Under the pieces are notes generated by a model that ran no database searches, had not been told where the DNA came from, and saw only the letters and a program-made list of their open reading frames with translations. A stretch of 64,000 nucleotides of DNA from Plantactinospora sp040120695 (GTDB taxonomy: Bacteria > Actinomycetota > Actinomycetes > Mycobacteriales > Micromonosporaceae). The translations under genes were made by a program, and so were the position numbers. Location: contig NZ_JBEEAC010000022.1 of NCBI RefSeq assembly GCF_040120695.1, forward strand, positions 1 through 64,000, written 5' to 3'. Below, in pieces: positions 23,178 through 31,075 of this stretch (position 1 is its first letter; every line of letters begins with the position of its first letter).

Positions 23178-25416
23178 GCAGGTCCTCGACGGTGATCGGG
23201 AGGTGCCGGATCCGCCGGCCGGTGGCGTGGTGGACGGCGTTGGCGATCGCTGCGGCGGTGCCGACGATGCCGATCTCACCGACGCCCTTCACCCCGAGCG
23301 GGTTGACCACGGAGTCGGGTACCTCGATGACGTCGACCGTGACGTCCGGGACGTCGGCGTTGAGCGGGACCAGGTAGTCGGCGAGGCTGGCGTTCGCCCA
23401 GCGCCCGGTGTGCGGGTCCATCCGGGTCGCCTCCAGCAGCGCCTGGCCCAGCCCCCAGAGCATCCCGCCCATCAGCTGACTGTGCGCGGTCCTGCGGTTG
23501 AGGACCCGGCCGGGGGCGAAGACGCCGACCAGCCGGCGTACCCGGACCAGCCCGAGTTCGGTGTCGACGGCCACCTCGGCGAACTGGGCGCCGAAGGTGT
23601 GCATGGCGTGCTCCGTCATGGGCGGCAGGACCGGCATCCAGGTGCCCACCGTCTCCACGTCCGGGATGTGGTTGCGGGTGAGCAGCTCGGCGTAGGTCTC
23701 GCCGACCTCGGGCCGGTCGCGCAGGCACATCCGGCCGTCCCGGACCACCACCCCGGCCGGGTCGGCGCCGTGCAGCGGCGAGTGCTGGTCGGCCACCGCC
23801 TGCCCGACGAGCTGGTCGCGCAACTGGGTGCAGGCCAGGTGTACCGGTGCACTGGTCGCCCCCGCGCCGGCCGAGCCGACCGCCGAGGCGACGTTCGGCA
23901 GGTCGGTGGTGCCGCCGAGGAACCGTACCCGGTCGATCGGCAGGCCGAGGCCGTCCGCGGCGACCTGGGTCATCGCGGTCAGCGCACCGGTGCCGAACTC
24001 GGAGATGCCGGCCTCGACGACCGCGCTGCCGTCGATGTACAGCCGGGCCCGGGCCCGCTGCGGGCTGATCGGGGCGGCCACCGGATATGCGGCGGTGGCC
24101 ATGCCGGTGCCGATCAGACACTGCCCCTCGCGGCGGATGCCGGGGGTCGGGTCGCGGTCGGCCCAGCCGAAGAGTTCGGCGCCGCGCTGGTAGCACTCCC
24201 TGAGCCCCTTGCTCGACCAGGGTTTGCCGGTGTCCGGGTCGACGTCGGTGTGGTTGCGCAACCGCAGCTGCACCGGGTCGACCCCGGTGGCGTACGCGAG
24301 TTCGTCCATCGCGGACTCCAGCGCGAACATCCCGGTCGCCTCGCCCGGTGCCCGGGTGAAGGTCGGGGTGATGATGTTGCCGCGAACCAGCCGGTAGCCG
24401 CCGGCGTAGTTCGGCGAGGCGTACGCGATCGCGGCCGACTCCAGGGAGGTCTCGGCCCAGTCGTCGAAGTGCGAGGTCAGCGAGATCTTGTCGTGGGTGA
24501 GCGCCACGAGTGTGCCGTCCCGACCGGCGCCGAGCCGGACCCGCTGCTCCTGCTCCTCGCGGAAGCCGCAGGAGTGGAACATCTGGTCCCGGCTGAGCGT
24601 GAGCCGGACCGGCCGGCCGACCTGTCGGGCGGCGAGCGCGGCGAGGGTGACGTGCGGCCAGATCAGTGCCTTGGCGCCGAAGCTGCCGCCGACGTAGTGG
24701 CTGACCACCCGGACCTGGGTCGGTGCCAGCCCGAGCAGTTCGGCGACGCTGAGCTGGGTCGCGGTCGGCCCCTGGGTGGAGTCGTAGAGGGTGAGCCGGT
24801 CGGTGTCGTCCCAGACCGCCGTGGTCGTCCCCGCCTCCAGCGGGTTCTGGTGGTTGGCCGCGAACCGGTACGTCAGGTCGAGGCGCACCTCGGCGTCGCG
24901 CAGTGCCGTCTCCGGGTCGCCCCGGGTCGGGTTCCGGCCGGGCACCAGCCCGCCGAAGATCCGTTCCGGCTCGTACGCCTGCTCGCGTCCCTGGTCGAGC
25001 AGGGTCACCGACGGCGTCTCGGCGTAGGTCACCTGGACCAGGCTGCCCGCGTACTCGGCCCGTTCGACGGTGTCGGCGACCACGATCGCGACCGGCTGGC
25101 CGGCGTAGTGCACCACGTCGTCCTGGAGCGGGAAGAAGCTCTGCCCGTGCGCGGTCAGCCCGGCCAGCGACGGGAACAGCCTCGGCTGGGCCGCGACCCG
25201 GGGCAGGTCGAGATGGGTCAGTACCGCGAACACGCCGTCCGCGACCCCTGCCTGCCGGCAGTCGATCCCGATGATCCGGCCGCTCGGCACCCGGGCACCG
25301 ACCAGCACCGCGTGGGCGAGGTCGGGCAGGTTCAGTTCGCCGGAGTACCGGGCCGCGCCGGTGACCTTGGCCCGGCCGTCCACCCGGTCGAGGGCCGCCC
25401 CGAGTACCGGGCTCAT
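23173..25416 (-). CDS. Xanthine dehydrogenase-family molybdopterin-binding subunit (PaoC-like)
   Basis: Large catalytic subunit (747 aa) of a molybdenum hydroxylase. Cofactor-binding motifs are VGGSFGAKALIWPH, RAPGEATGMFALE and GSAGAGATSAP; the catalytic base is the Glu of GVKGVGEIG near residue 713. The domain order matches E. coli PaoC/YagR (aldehyde oxidase) more than the CO dehydrogenase large subunit, because the CSFR active-site loop is absent. It is the last of three genes, 13 bp after the FAD subunit stop. The substrate is probably an aldehyde or N-heterocycle; this is inferred from the family. Confidence 0.9.
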   Translation of the reverse strand: MSPVLGAALDRVDGRAKVTGAARYSGELNLPDLAHAVLVGARVPSGRIIGIDCRQAGVADGVFAVLTHLDLPRVAAQPRLFPSLAGLTAHGQSFFPLQDDVVHYAGQPVAIVVADTVERAEYAGSLVQVTYAETPSVTLLDQGREQAYEPERIFGGLVPGRNPTRGDPETALRDAEVRLDLTYRFAANHQNPLEAGTTTAVWDDTDRLTLYDSTQGPTATQLSVAELLGLAPTQVRVVSHYVGGSFGAKALIWPHVTLAALAARQVGRPVRLTLSRDQMFHSCGFREEQEQRVRLGAGRDGTLVALTHDKISLTSHFDDWAETSLESAAIAYASPNYAGGYRLVRGNIITPTFTRAPGEATGMFALESAMDELAYATGVDPVQLRLRNHTDVDPDTGKPWSSKGLRECYQRGAELFGWADRDPTPGIRREGQCLIGTGMATAAYPVAAPISPQRARARLYIDGSAVVEAGISEFGTGALTAMTQVAADGLGLPIDRVRFLGGTTDLPNVASAVGSAGAGATSAPVHLACTQLRDQLVGQAVADQHSPLHGADPAGVVVRDGRMCLRDRPEVGETYAELLTRNHIPDVETVGTWMPVLPPMTEHAMHTFGAQFAEVAVDTELGLVRVRRLVGVFAPGRVLNRRTAHSQLMGGMLWGLGQALLEATRMDPHTGRWANASLADYLVPLNADVPDVTVDVIEVPDSVVNPLGVKGVGEIGIVGTAAAIANAVHHATGRRIRHLPITVEDLL

Positions 25417-25429
25417 CCGTGCGGTCCTT

Positions 25430-26446
25430 TCACGATGCGGTTCCGTCGCCGCCGACCATCCGGGCGTCGCCGGTGACCGTGCGCAGCGCCCGGACGATCG
25501 TGCGCCGACCCAGTTCGATCTTGTACGCGTTCATGCCGTGCGACACCGCGTCGGCCAGTTCCGCCTCGGCCGCCGCCCGGAACGACTCGACGCTGGCCGG
25601 GGCGCCGACCAGCACCGATTCGGCCCGTCGGGCCCGCCAGGGCGTGGTCGCGACACCGCCCAGCGCCAGCCGTACGTCGGTGACCACTCCGGCGTCAAGC
25701 GAGACGGCGACCGCCGCCGAGGCGAGCGCGAACTCGTACGACTCCCGGTCCCGCACCTTCAGGTAGTTCGACGTACTGGCCATCGCCAGCGGCGGGATCT
25801 CCACGGCGACCACGAGTTCGCCGTGCGCGGTCGGGTGCTCGCGGTCCGGAGTGTCCCCGGGCGCCAGGTAGAAGTCGTCGACGGGGATCCGGCGGTGCCC
25901 GCCCGGCCCCTGGGTGAGCACCACCGCGTCCAGCGCGACCAGTGCGACGGCCAGGTCCGAGGGGTGGGTGGCGATGCAGTACTCGCTGGTGCCCAGGACC
26001 GCGTGGCCCCGGTTGATTCCGTTCATCGCGCTGCAGCCGGTACCCGGCTCGCGCTTGTTGCAGGGCGCCGCCACGTCCCGGAAGTAGCCGCAGCGGGTCC
26101 GCTGCATCAGGTTGCCGCCGATCGAGGCCATGTTGCGCAGTTGCGGGGAGGCGCCGAGCAGTAGAGCCTGGGAGACCATCGGGAAGCGGCGCCGGACCGG
26201 CAGGGCCTGGGCGACGTCGCTCATCCGGGCGACCGCACCGATCCGGACCCCGCCGCCGGGGAGTTCCTCGACCTGGCGCAGCGGCAGGTCGTTGATGTCC
26301 ACCAGCCGCCTCGCCCCGGCGACGTGGATGCGTTGCAGGTCGACCTCGGTGGTGCCGCCGGCCAGGAAGGTGCTGCCCGGGTCGGCGGCGACCGTCCCGA
26401 TCGCGGTGGCCACGTCGGCCACCCGGGAGTAGCTAACCGGTCGCAT
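25430..26446 (-). CDS. FAD-binding subunit of a molybdenum hydroxylase, with extra Fe-S cluster
   Basis: Medium subunit (338 aa) with the FAD motifs STFLAGGTTEVDL and ASIGGNLMQRT. Four cysteines (C119, C129, C138, C157) within TRCGYFRDVAAPCNKR and GTGCSAMN match the extra [4Fe-4S] ligands typical of PaoB/YagS, absent in plain CoxM proteins. ATG 26446 is preferred; GTG 26455 is possible. It overlaps the 2Fe-2S gene by 14 bp. Electrons would pass from the molybdenum site through Fe-S clusters to FAD. Confidence 0.9.
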   Translation of the reverse strand: MRPVSYSRVADVATAIGTVAADPGSTFLAGGTTEVDLQRIHVAGARRLVDINDLPLRQVEELPGGGVRIGAVARMSDVAQALPVRRRFPMVSQALLLGASPQLRNMASIGGNLMQRTRCGYFRDVAAPCNKREPGTGCSAMNGINRGHAVLGTSEYCIATHPSDLAVALVALDAVVLTQGPGGHRRIPVDDFYLAPGDTPDREHPTAHGELVVAVEIPPLAMASTSNYLKVRDRESYEFALASAAVAVSLDAGVVTDVRLALGGVATTPWRARRAESVLVGAPASVESFRAAAEAELADAVSHGMNAYKIELGRRTIVRALRTVTGDARMVGGDGTAS

Positions 26447-26990
26447 CGGGCCCACCCGTCCCGGCCTCGTCCCGGACCTGCCGGATGGCGGCCCGGATGT
26501 TCGGGTACGCCGCGCACCGGCAGATGTTGCCGCTCATCCACTCCCGGATCTGCGCGTCGTCCGCGGCGTGCCCTTCGGCGAGGAAGGCCACCGCCGACAT
26601 GATCTGGCCGGGGGTGCAGTATCCGCACTGGAAGGCGTCCTGGCTGATGAACGCCGTCTGCATCGGGTGCAGATCGGTCCCGTCGGAGAGCCCTTCGATC
26701 GTGGTGACCTCGCGGGTCTCGCAGGTGATCGCCAGGGTGAGGCAGGCCAGTACCCGTCGCTTGTCCACCCAGACCGTGCAGGCGCCGCAGGCGCCCTGGT
26801 TGCAGCCCTTCTTGGTGCCGGTGAGGTCGAGCCGGTCGCGAAGCGCGTCCAGCAGGCTGACCCGGGGTTCGACCAGCATGTTCCGGACGGTGCCGTTGAC
26901 GGAGAGCCGGACGACGGTCGCGTTCGGGCCGCGTACGACGGCGGTGTCGGCGACCTCCACCGCGCCGGCTGTCTCGGCGTACGACTTCAC
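26433..26990 (-). CDS. [2Fe-2S] subunit of a molybdenum hydroxylase (PaoA-like)
   Basis: Small subunit (185 aa) with a plant-type ferredoxin cluster (C63, C68, C71, C83 in CNQGACGACTVWVD) and the second helical-domain cluster (C122, C125, C157, C159 in CGYCTPGQ and NICRCAAYPN). No Tat signal is present, so the enzyme is probably cytoplasmic, unlike E. coli PaoABC. GTG 26990 has GAGG about seven bases upstream. First gene of the three-gene operon; no XdhC/PaoD-type maturation gene is adjacent. Confidence 0.92.
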   Translation of the reverse strand: MKSYAETAGAVEVADTAVVRGPNATVVRLSVNGTVRNMLVEPRVSLLDALRDRLDLTGTKKGCNQGACGACTVWVDKRRVLACLTLAITCETREVTTIEGLSDGTDLHPMQTAFISQDAFQCGYCTPGQIMSAVAFLAEGHAADDAQIREWMSGNICRCAAYPNIRAAIRQVRDEAGTGGPDATG

Positions 26991-27050
26991 CCGTCACCTC
27001 GCTGACCATCGTTGCGCGTGGGCGCCGCGCCCGGCGGAAGCGCCCACCGC

Positions 27051-27125
27051 GGGGCCGGGGGTGACCCGGCCCCGGGGTGAGGCTCGACCCTCCGTCCTCC
27101 GGGGGCTGCCGCTGAAGGAGGACGG
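27051..27125. terminator. Two GC-rich hairpins between the VTT gene and the hydroxylase operon
   Basis: GGGGCCGGG (27051-27059) pairs with CCCGGCCCC (27065-27073) across a 5-nt loop, and CCGTCCTCC (27092-27100) pairs with GGAGGACGG (27117-27125). They lie downstream of the minus-strand VTT gene and upstream of the minus-strand hydroxylase operon. They probably terminate the former, while the TATAAG-like stretch near 27160 could promote the latter. Confidence 0.5.
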
Positions 27126-27221
27126 CGGCGTCCAACAGCCTATCGCCGAACGGTCCTTATAGGGCAAATACCGTGAATCGCACGATCCCGCTCGTCCGTG
27201 TCCTCGCCGAGCCGCTACCGG

Positions 27222-27992
27222 CTACTCCGGGTGCGCCGCCGGACCGCCGGCCTTCGTGGCGCGTTCGGCCCGCCACCAGCGCACCGCCAGGACGACGGTG
27301 GCGACTAGGCCCAGCGCCCCCGGGGTGACCGCCAGCCAGTTCACCTCGTCGGGCGAGACCGCCGCCGCACCCACCGCCGCGTAGCCGAACGCGGACGGGG
27401 CGGCGGCCAGCACACTGCCCAGCAGGAACGGCGCGAGCCGCGCCCCGGTGGTGCCGTAGCCGTAGCTGACCAGCCCGAACCCGCCGATCGGCACCAGCCG
27501 GACGCTGATCACCCCGAGCACGCTCTGCCGGGCGAACCATCCGTCGAGCCGGGCCAGTCGGCCGCGTACCCGTTCCGCGACGAACTCCCGACCGAGCAGC
27601 CGGCCGATCGCGAAGCCGGCGAGCGCGGCGAGCAGCGCGGCGGCCAGCGTGTAGCCGGCGCCGAGCAGTGGCCCGAAGATCGCTCCCCAGACCACCGTGA
27701 TCGCGGTCCGGGGCACCAGTGCGACCAGTAGCAGCGCGCCACCGCCGATCGCGGCGACCGGCGCCAGCGAACCGAGCCGGTCGGCCAGCCGGGGCAGCTC
27801 GGCCACCTCGGGCCGGGGCGCCAGCAGCAGTACCAGGCCGAAGAGGCCGAGCACCAGGAGCAGTACGGCGAATCGTGCGGCCGACCGCTGCCGCAGCGGC
27901 AGCCGGACGAATCCGGTCACCCCTTTCTCGACCCGAACCGTACGCTCGACCCGAGCCGCGCGCTCGACCCGAACCGCACGGCGCTCACGCAC
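27222..27992 (-). CDS. VTT-domain (TVP38/TMEM64, DedA-like) membrane protein
   Basis: A 256-aa protein with about five or six membrane segments and the SNARE-associated/VTT core: LVPRTAITVVWGAIFGPLLG, then AGFAIGRLLGREF and VISVRLVPIGGFGLVSYGYG. Members are thought to move lipids between membrane leaflets. The basic N-terminus carries three copies of a six-residue RVERxx unit encoded by an 18-bp DNA repeat. The GTG start at 27992 is uncertain because several GTG codons lie close by. It follows gatD by 51 bp on the same strand and may be transcribed with it. Confidence 0.82.
   Translation of the reverse strand: MRERRAVRVERAARVERTVRVEKGVTGFVRLPLRQRSAARFAVLLLVLGLFGLVLLLAPRPEVAELPRLADRLGSLAPVAAIGGGALLLVALVPRTAITVVWGAIFGPLLGAGYTLAAALLAALAGFAIGRLLGREFVAERVRGRLARLDGWFARQSVLGVISVRLVPIGGFGLVSYGYGTTGARLAPFLLGSVLAAAPSAFGYAAVGAAAVSPDEVNWLAVTPGALGLVATVVLAVRWWRAERATKAGGPAAHPE
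27927..27980 (-). repeat. 18-bp tandem repeat in the N-terminus of the VTT protein
   Basis: Three 18-bp units start at 27927, 27945 and 27963 (plus-strand core CTCGACCCGA). In the minus-strand reading frame they encode RVERAA, RVERTV and RVEKGV-like hexapeptides, giving a positively charged cytoplasmic tail. Confidence 0.75.
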
Positions 27993-28043
27993 CGCGTCCG
28001 ACCACGCGGTCCGCCGGACCCGCGGGGGTAGGTGGCGCGACTC

Positions 28044-28802
28044 TCACTGCCGGGCGGCGGCCAGGGCCGCGCTGCGTTCGGCCCGCAGCCGATCCGACCA
28101 GGTGTCGTCCAGCGGCGGCAGCTGCGGCGCGCCGGTCGCCCAGCGCAGCAGCAGGTCCGCCAGGGCCGGGTTGCGGGCCAGCGCCGGCCCGTGCGAGTAC
28201 GTGCCGAGCAGCTTGCCCCGCCACGCCCCCTCGGTGGTGCCGTCGTTGCCGACCCCGGCGCTGATCCGGGCCAGCGGCGACACCCCGGCGCCCAGATGGG
28301 TACGCCCGCCGTGGTTCTCGAAGCCGCTCAGCGGCGGCAGCCCCAGCCGGGGGTCGATGGCACCGGCGAGTTCACCGACCGCCCGGGACGGCCCCCGGTC
28401 GGAGTGCAGGTCGAGCAGGTCCAGGCCGGCGCACTTGGCGCCCTTGGCGAAGAACGAGCCGCCCAGCAGCTGATAGCCGGCACAGACTGCGAAGACCACC
28501 GAGCCCTGGTCGGCGGCCCGGCGCAGCCCGCCGTCGGCGATCAGTCGCTGCGCGCCCAGCGCCTGCGGGCCGTCCTCGCCGCCGCCGAGCAGGTAGATGT
28601 CGGCGGAGACCGGCAGCCGCTGGTCGGAGCGGATCTCGATGCACTCCACCGGCAGGCCGCGCAGTTGGGCCCGGCGGGCCAGGATCAGCATGTTGCCCCG
28701 GTCGCCGTAGGTGGAGAGCAGGTCCGGATAGATCCAGACGATCCGCAGCGTGCTCTCCCCGGCGGCCGGGCCGGGCATGCGGTAGGCGGGATCAGTTGAC
28801 AC
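28044..28802 (-). CDS. gatD: Lipid II isoglutaminyl synthase, glutaminase subunit GatD
   Basis: Class I glutamine amidotransferase-like subunit (252 aa) that supplies ammonia to MurT for amidation of the D-Glu carboxylate of lipid II. The nucleophile is C107 in FAVCAGYQLLGG and the catalytic His is H204 in LGTYSHGPALARNP. GTG 28802 is chosen because GGAG lies eight bases upstream and it overlaps murT by 11 bp; ATG 28778 is an alternative. Confidence 0.92.
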   Translation of the reverse strand: MSTDPAYRMPGPAAGESTLRIVWIYPDLLSTYGDRGNMLILARRAQLRGLPVECIEIRSDQRLPVSADIYLLGGGEDGPQALGAQRLIADGGLRRAADQGSVVFAVCAGYQLLGGSFFAKGAKCAGLDLLDLHSDRGPSRAVGELAGAIDPRLGLPPLSGFENHGGRTHLGAGVSPLARISAGVGNDGTTEGAWRGKLLGTYSHGPALARNPALADLLLRWATGAPQLPPLDDTWSDRLRAERSAALAAARQ

Positions 28803-30054
28803 GGTCCAACTCCGCTCGAATGTCCTGGAACGCCGTGTAGTTGGCGATGACCTCGAGCCTGCCCGGCGGGATGCTCGTGATCGCTTCGGTGAAGGTCCTG
28901 ACGTGCTGGAACGGTACGCCGTTGACGTCCAGCCGGACCGCGAGGTCGTACGCCCGGTCGCCGGTGACCAGCACCTGCCGCCCGCGCAGCGGGGCGAAGT
29001 CGACGTCGAACAGCCAGGAGGTGTCCAGCCCGTCGGGGTCCCGGGCGTTGATCGACAGCAGTGTCGGCGCCTCCTCGGCCATGTCGAACGCCTCCAGCCA
29101 GCTCGCCGGGTTCTTCGCCAGCAGCAGCCGGATCGTCCGGCCGTCCTTGACCACCTGGGCGTACCGGCCGGCGACCGAGGCGACCCCACCGAGCCGGGAC
29201 ACCGCGTCGGTCGGGCGTACCCCGAACTCGGCCGCCACCGCCAGCGCGGTCGCCGCGTTGCCGAGGTTGACCCGCCCGGGTAGTTGCAGGACCACCTTGT
29301 GCCAGTCACCGGCGGGGTCGAGCACACCGTCGTCCTCGACCACCCACTGCGGCTCCGGCCGGCGCAGCCAGCAGCCGGTGCACCACCACTGGTCCGCCAT
29401 CCGCTCGATCGGGGCGCCGCACTCCGGACAGACCCAGGAGTCGTCGTGCCAGCGCTGCCCGGCGCTGAACCAGGTGACCGCTGCCGGGGTGACCTGCGGG
29501 CTGCGGGTCGCCGGTGGGGTCGCCGCCCAGACCACCATCGGGTCGTCGGCGTTGGCGACCACCCGTACCGACGGGTGCCGGACCAGCGCGGCCCGCCAGA
29601 GCTGGGCCATCATCGCCACTTCCTTGGCCCGGTCGAGCTGGTCGCGGGAGAGGTTGAGCAGGGCCACCACCCGGGGCTCGGTGGCCTCGAGTACCTGGGC
29701 CAGGTAGTGCTCGTCTACCTCGAGGACCGCGTACGGGGTGCTGCCGGCCTTGGCCAGTGCCGAGGTGTGTCCGGTGGGCATGTTCGCCCCGAACGAGTTG
29801 GTCGCCACCCGGCCCAGTACGCCGACCGCGGCCGCGGCCAGCCGGGTGGTGGTCGTCTTGCCGTTGGTCCCCGACACCAGCGCGATGGCCCGGCCGGACG
29901 CCAGGTGGGCGAGGAGATCAGGATCGATCTTGAGACCGATCCACCCGCCGATCACCGAGCCGTCGCCCCGGCCGGCGGCCCGGGACAGGGCCGCAGCGGT
30001 GCGCGATACCGAACTGGCCACCTTTGCCCGGAGAGGCATCTTCCCGTCGGTCAC
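28792..30054 (-). CDS. murT: Lipid II isoglutaminyl synthase, Mur-ligase subunit MurT
   Basis: A 420-aa Mur ligase-like protein that ATP-activates the D-Glu alpha carboxylate of lipid II. The P-loop is GTNGKTTTT (residues 62-70), and the inserted zinc ribbon characteristic of MurT is complete: C209, C212, C225, C228 (CPEC and CTGC). The C-terminal DUF1727 region follows. GTG 30054 is preferred over ATG 30039 because related proteins have a few residues before the conserved LRAKVA. It overlaps gatD, and it is divergent from mraZ across a 389-bp gap. Confidence 0.92.
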   Translation of the reverse strand: MTDGKMPLRAKVASSVSRTAAALSRAAGRGDGSVIGGWIGLKIDPDLLAHLASGRAIALVSGTNGKTTTTRLAAAAVGVLGRVATNSFGANMPTGHTSALAKAGSTPYAVLEVDEHYLAQVLEATEPRVVALLNLSRDQLDRAKEVAMMAQLWRAALVRHPSVRVVANADDPMVVWAATPPATRSPQVTPAAVTWFSAGQRWHDDSWVCPECGAPIERMADQWWCTGCWLRRPEPQWVVEDDGVLDPAGDWHKVVLQLPGRVNLGNAATALAVAAEFGVRPTDAVSRLGGVASVAGRYAQVVKDGRTIRLLLAKNPASWLEAFDMAEEAPTLLSINARDPDGLDTSWLFDVDFAPLRGRQVLVTGDRAYDLAVRLDVNGVPFQHVRTFTEAITSIPPGRLEVIANYTAFQDIRAELDRVN

Positions 30055-30112
30055 GCGAGCGAGGTTACCGGACGGCGCCGGGCGGGTGGCCGTCGCACGA
30101 AACCCGCGAATT

Positions 30113-30131
30113 TTTCCCTCCACTTCCCTCC
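30113..30131 (-). promoter_or_regulatory. Inverted copy of the mraZ operator core upstream of murT
   Basis: On the minus strand, GGAGGGAAGTGGAG (30131-30118) exactly repeats, in opposite orientation, the 14 bases at 30337-30350 inside the mraZ promoter. The shorter GTGGAGGGAA core occurs again on the minus strand at 30262-30253. These sites lie 60-210 bp upstream of the murT start and could let MraZ or another regulator act on both divergent units. The rest of the 30055-30443 gap shows nothing else clear. Confidence 0.45.
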
Positions 30132-30328
30132 CGCCCCGCTCCGGACGGGCGGCCGAGGCAGCCGGATGCGTCGGAAAAAGCAGGGTAAATCCGGGCGCCG
30201 AGTGACCGCCGTATCGCTGTCGGATAGCGGACCCCGGCGAGGGGAGGCCCGTTTCCCTCCACCGCAGGGCACCCCTTCTGACGTGCGGTTTCACTCCGAG
30301 GACAGCCGGTCTTTCCGGGCGATTCCGG

Positions 30329-30370
30329 TTGCGGGTGGAGGGAAGTGGAGTAGAGTGGGGCGCGATGGGG
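30329..30370 (+). promoter_or_regulatory. mraZ promoter with four MraZ-type boxes
   Basis: A promoter TTGCGG (30329-30334)-N16-TAGAGT (30351-30356) overlaps four TGG(A/G)G boxes at 30336, 30346, 30356 and 30366. The boxes recur with an exact 10-bp period, the arrangement described for MraZ binding (short TGGG-type repeats with 5-nt spacers). Self-repression of the division cluster by MraZ is therefore likely. The transcribed leader before mraZ is about 80 nt. Confidence 0.7.
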
Positions 30371-30443
30371 GGCCAGGAGGGCCCGCCGGCCCGGGGGGCA
30401 GCGGCGCCGCGAACGCCGTTGGTAGGGCGAGGGGGTTGGGCCG

Positions 30444-30875
30444 GTGTTTCTCGGCACGCACACTCCGCGCCTGGACGACAAGGGCCGGCTGATCCTTCCG
30501 GCCAAGTTCCGGGACGAGCTGGCGGGAGGTGTCGTGATCACGAAAGGGCAGGAGCGCTGCCTCTACGTCTTCCCGATGCCCGAGTTCCAGCGCATCGCGG
30601 GACAGCTGCGCGAGCAGCCGATGACGCACAAGGCGGCCCGGGCCTACAGCCGGGTCTTCTTTGCCAGCGCGCACGACGAGATCCCGGACAAGCAGGGCCG
30701 GGTCACCATCCCGATCCACCTGCGGGAGTACGCCGCACTGGACCGGGAGCTGGTGGTCATCGGGGCGAGCACCCGGGTGGAGATCTGGGACAAGCGGTCC
30801 TGGGAGAGCTACCTCGCGGAGAGCGAAGGGGACTTCGCCGACATCGAGGAGGGGGTGCTGCCGGGCGGACTGTAG
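30444..30875 (+). CDS. mraZ: Transcriptional regulator MraZ
   Basis: A 143-aa protein with two AbrB/SpoVT-like DNA-binding repeats: LDDKGRLILPAKFRDEL near residues 10-26 and PDKQGRVTIPIHLREYA near 81-97. MraZ forms ring oligomers that bind direct repeats upstream of its own gene and repress the cluster. The GTG start at 30444 gives the conserved MFLGTHTPRLDDKGR opening. First gene of the division and wall cluster. Confidence 0.95.
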   Translation: MFLGTHTPRLDDKGRLILPAKFRDELAGGVVITKGQERCLYVFPMPEFQRIAGQLREQPMTHKAARAYSRVFFASAHDEIPDKQGRVTIPIHLREYAALDRELVVIGASTRVEIWDKRSWESYLAESEGDFADIEEGVLPGGL

Positions 30876-31075
30876 GGCGGCGCGTGCCGACGCCCGACGT
30901 ACTGCGAGATCTCCACCCGCTCGAAGTTCCTGGCGCCTCTTCCCCGGTGCCAGGCGCGATCCACCGAGGGTCCGAAGGTCGGCCTCGGGGAGCTGAGCGG
31001 ATGGGGATCTGGCGGTACGACGAGCGCGACATTACCGGGCACGTCCGGACGAGACAGGGGTCACTGGGGGTCGAC

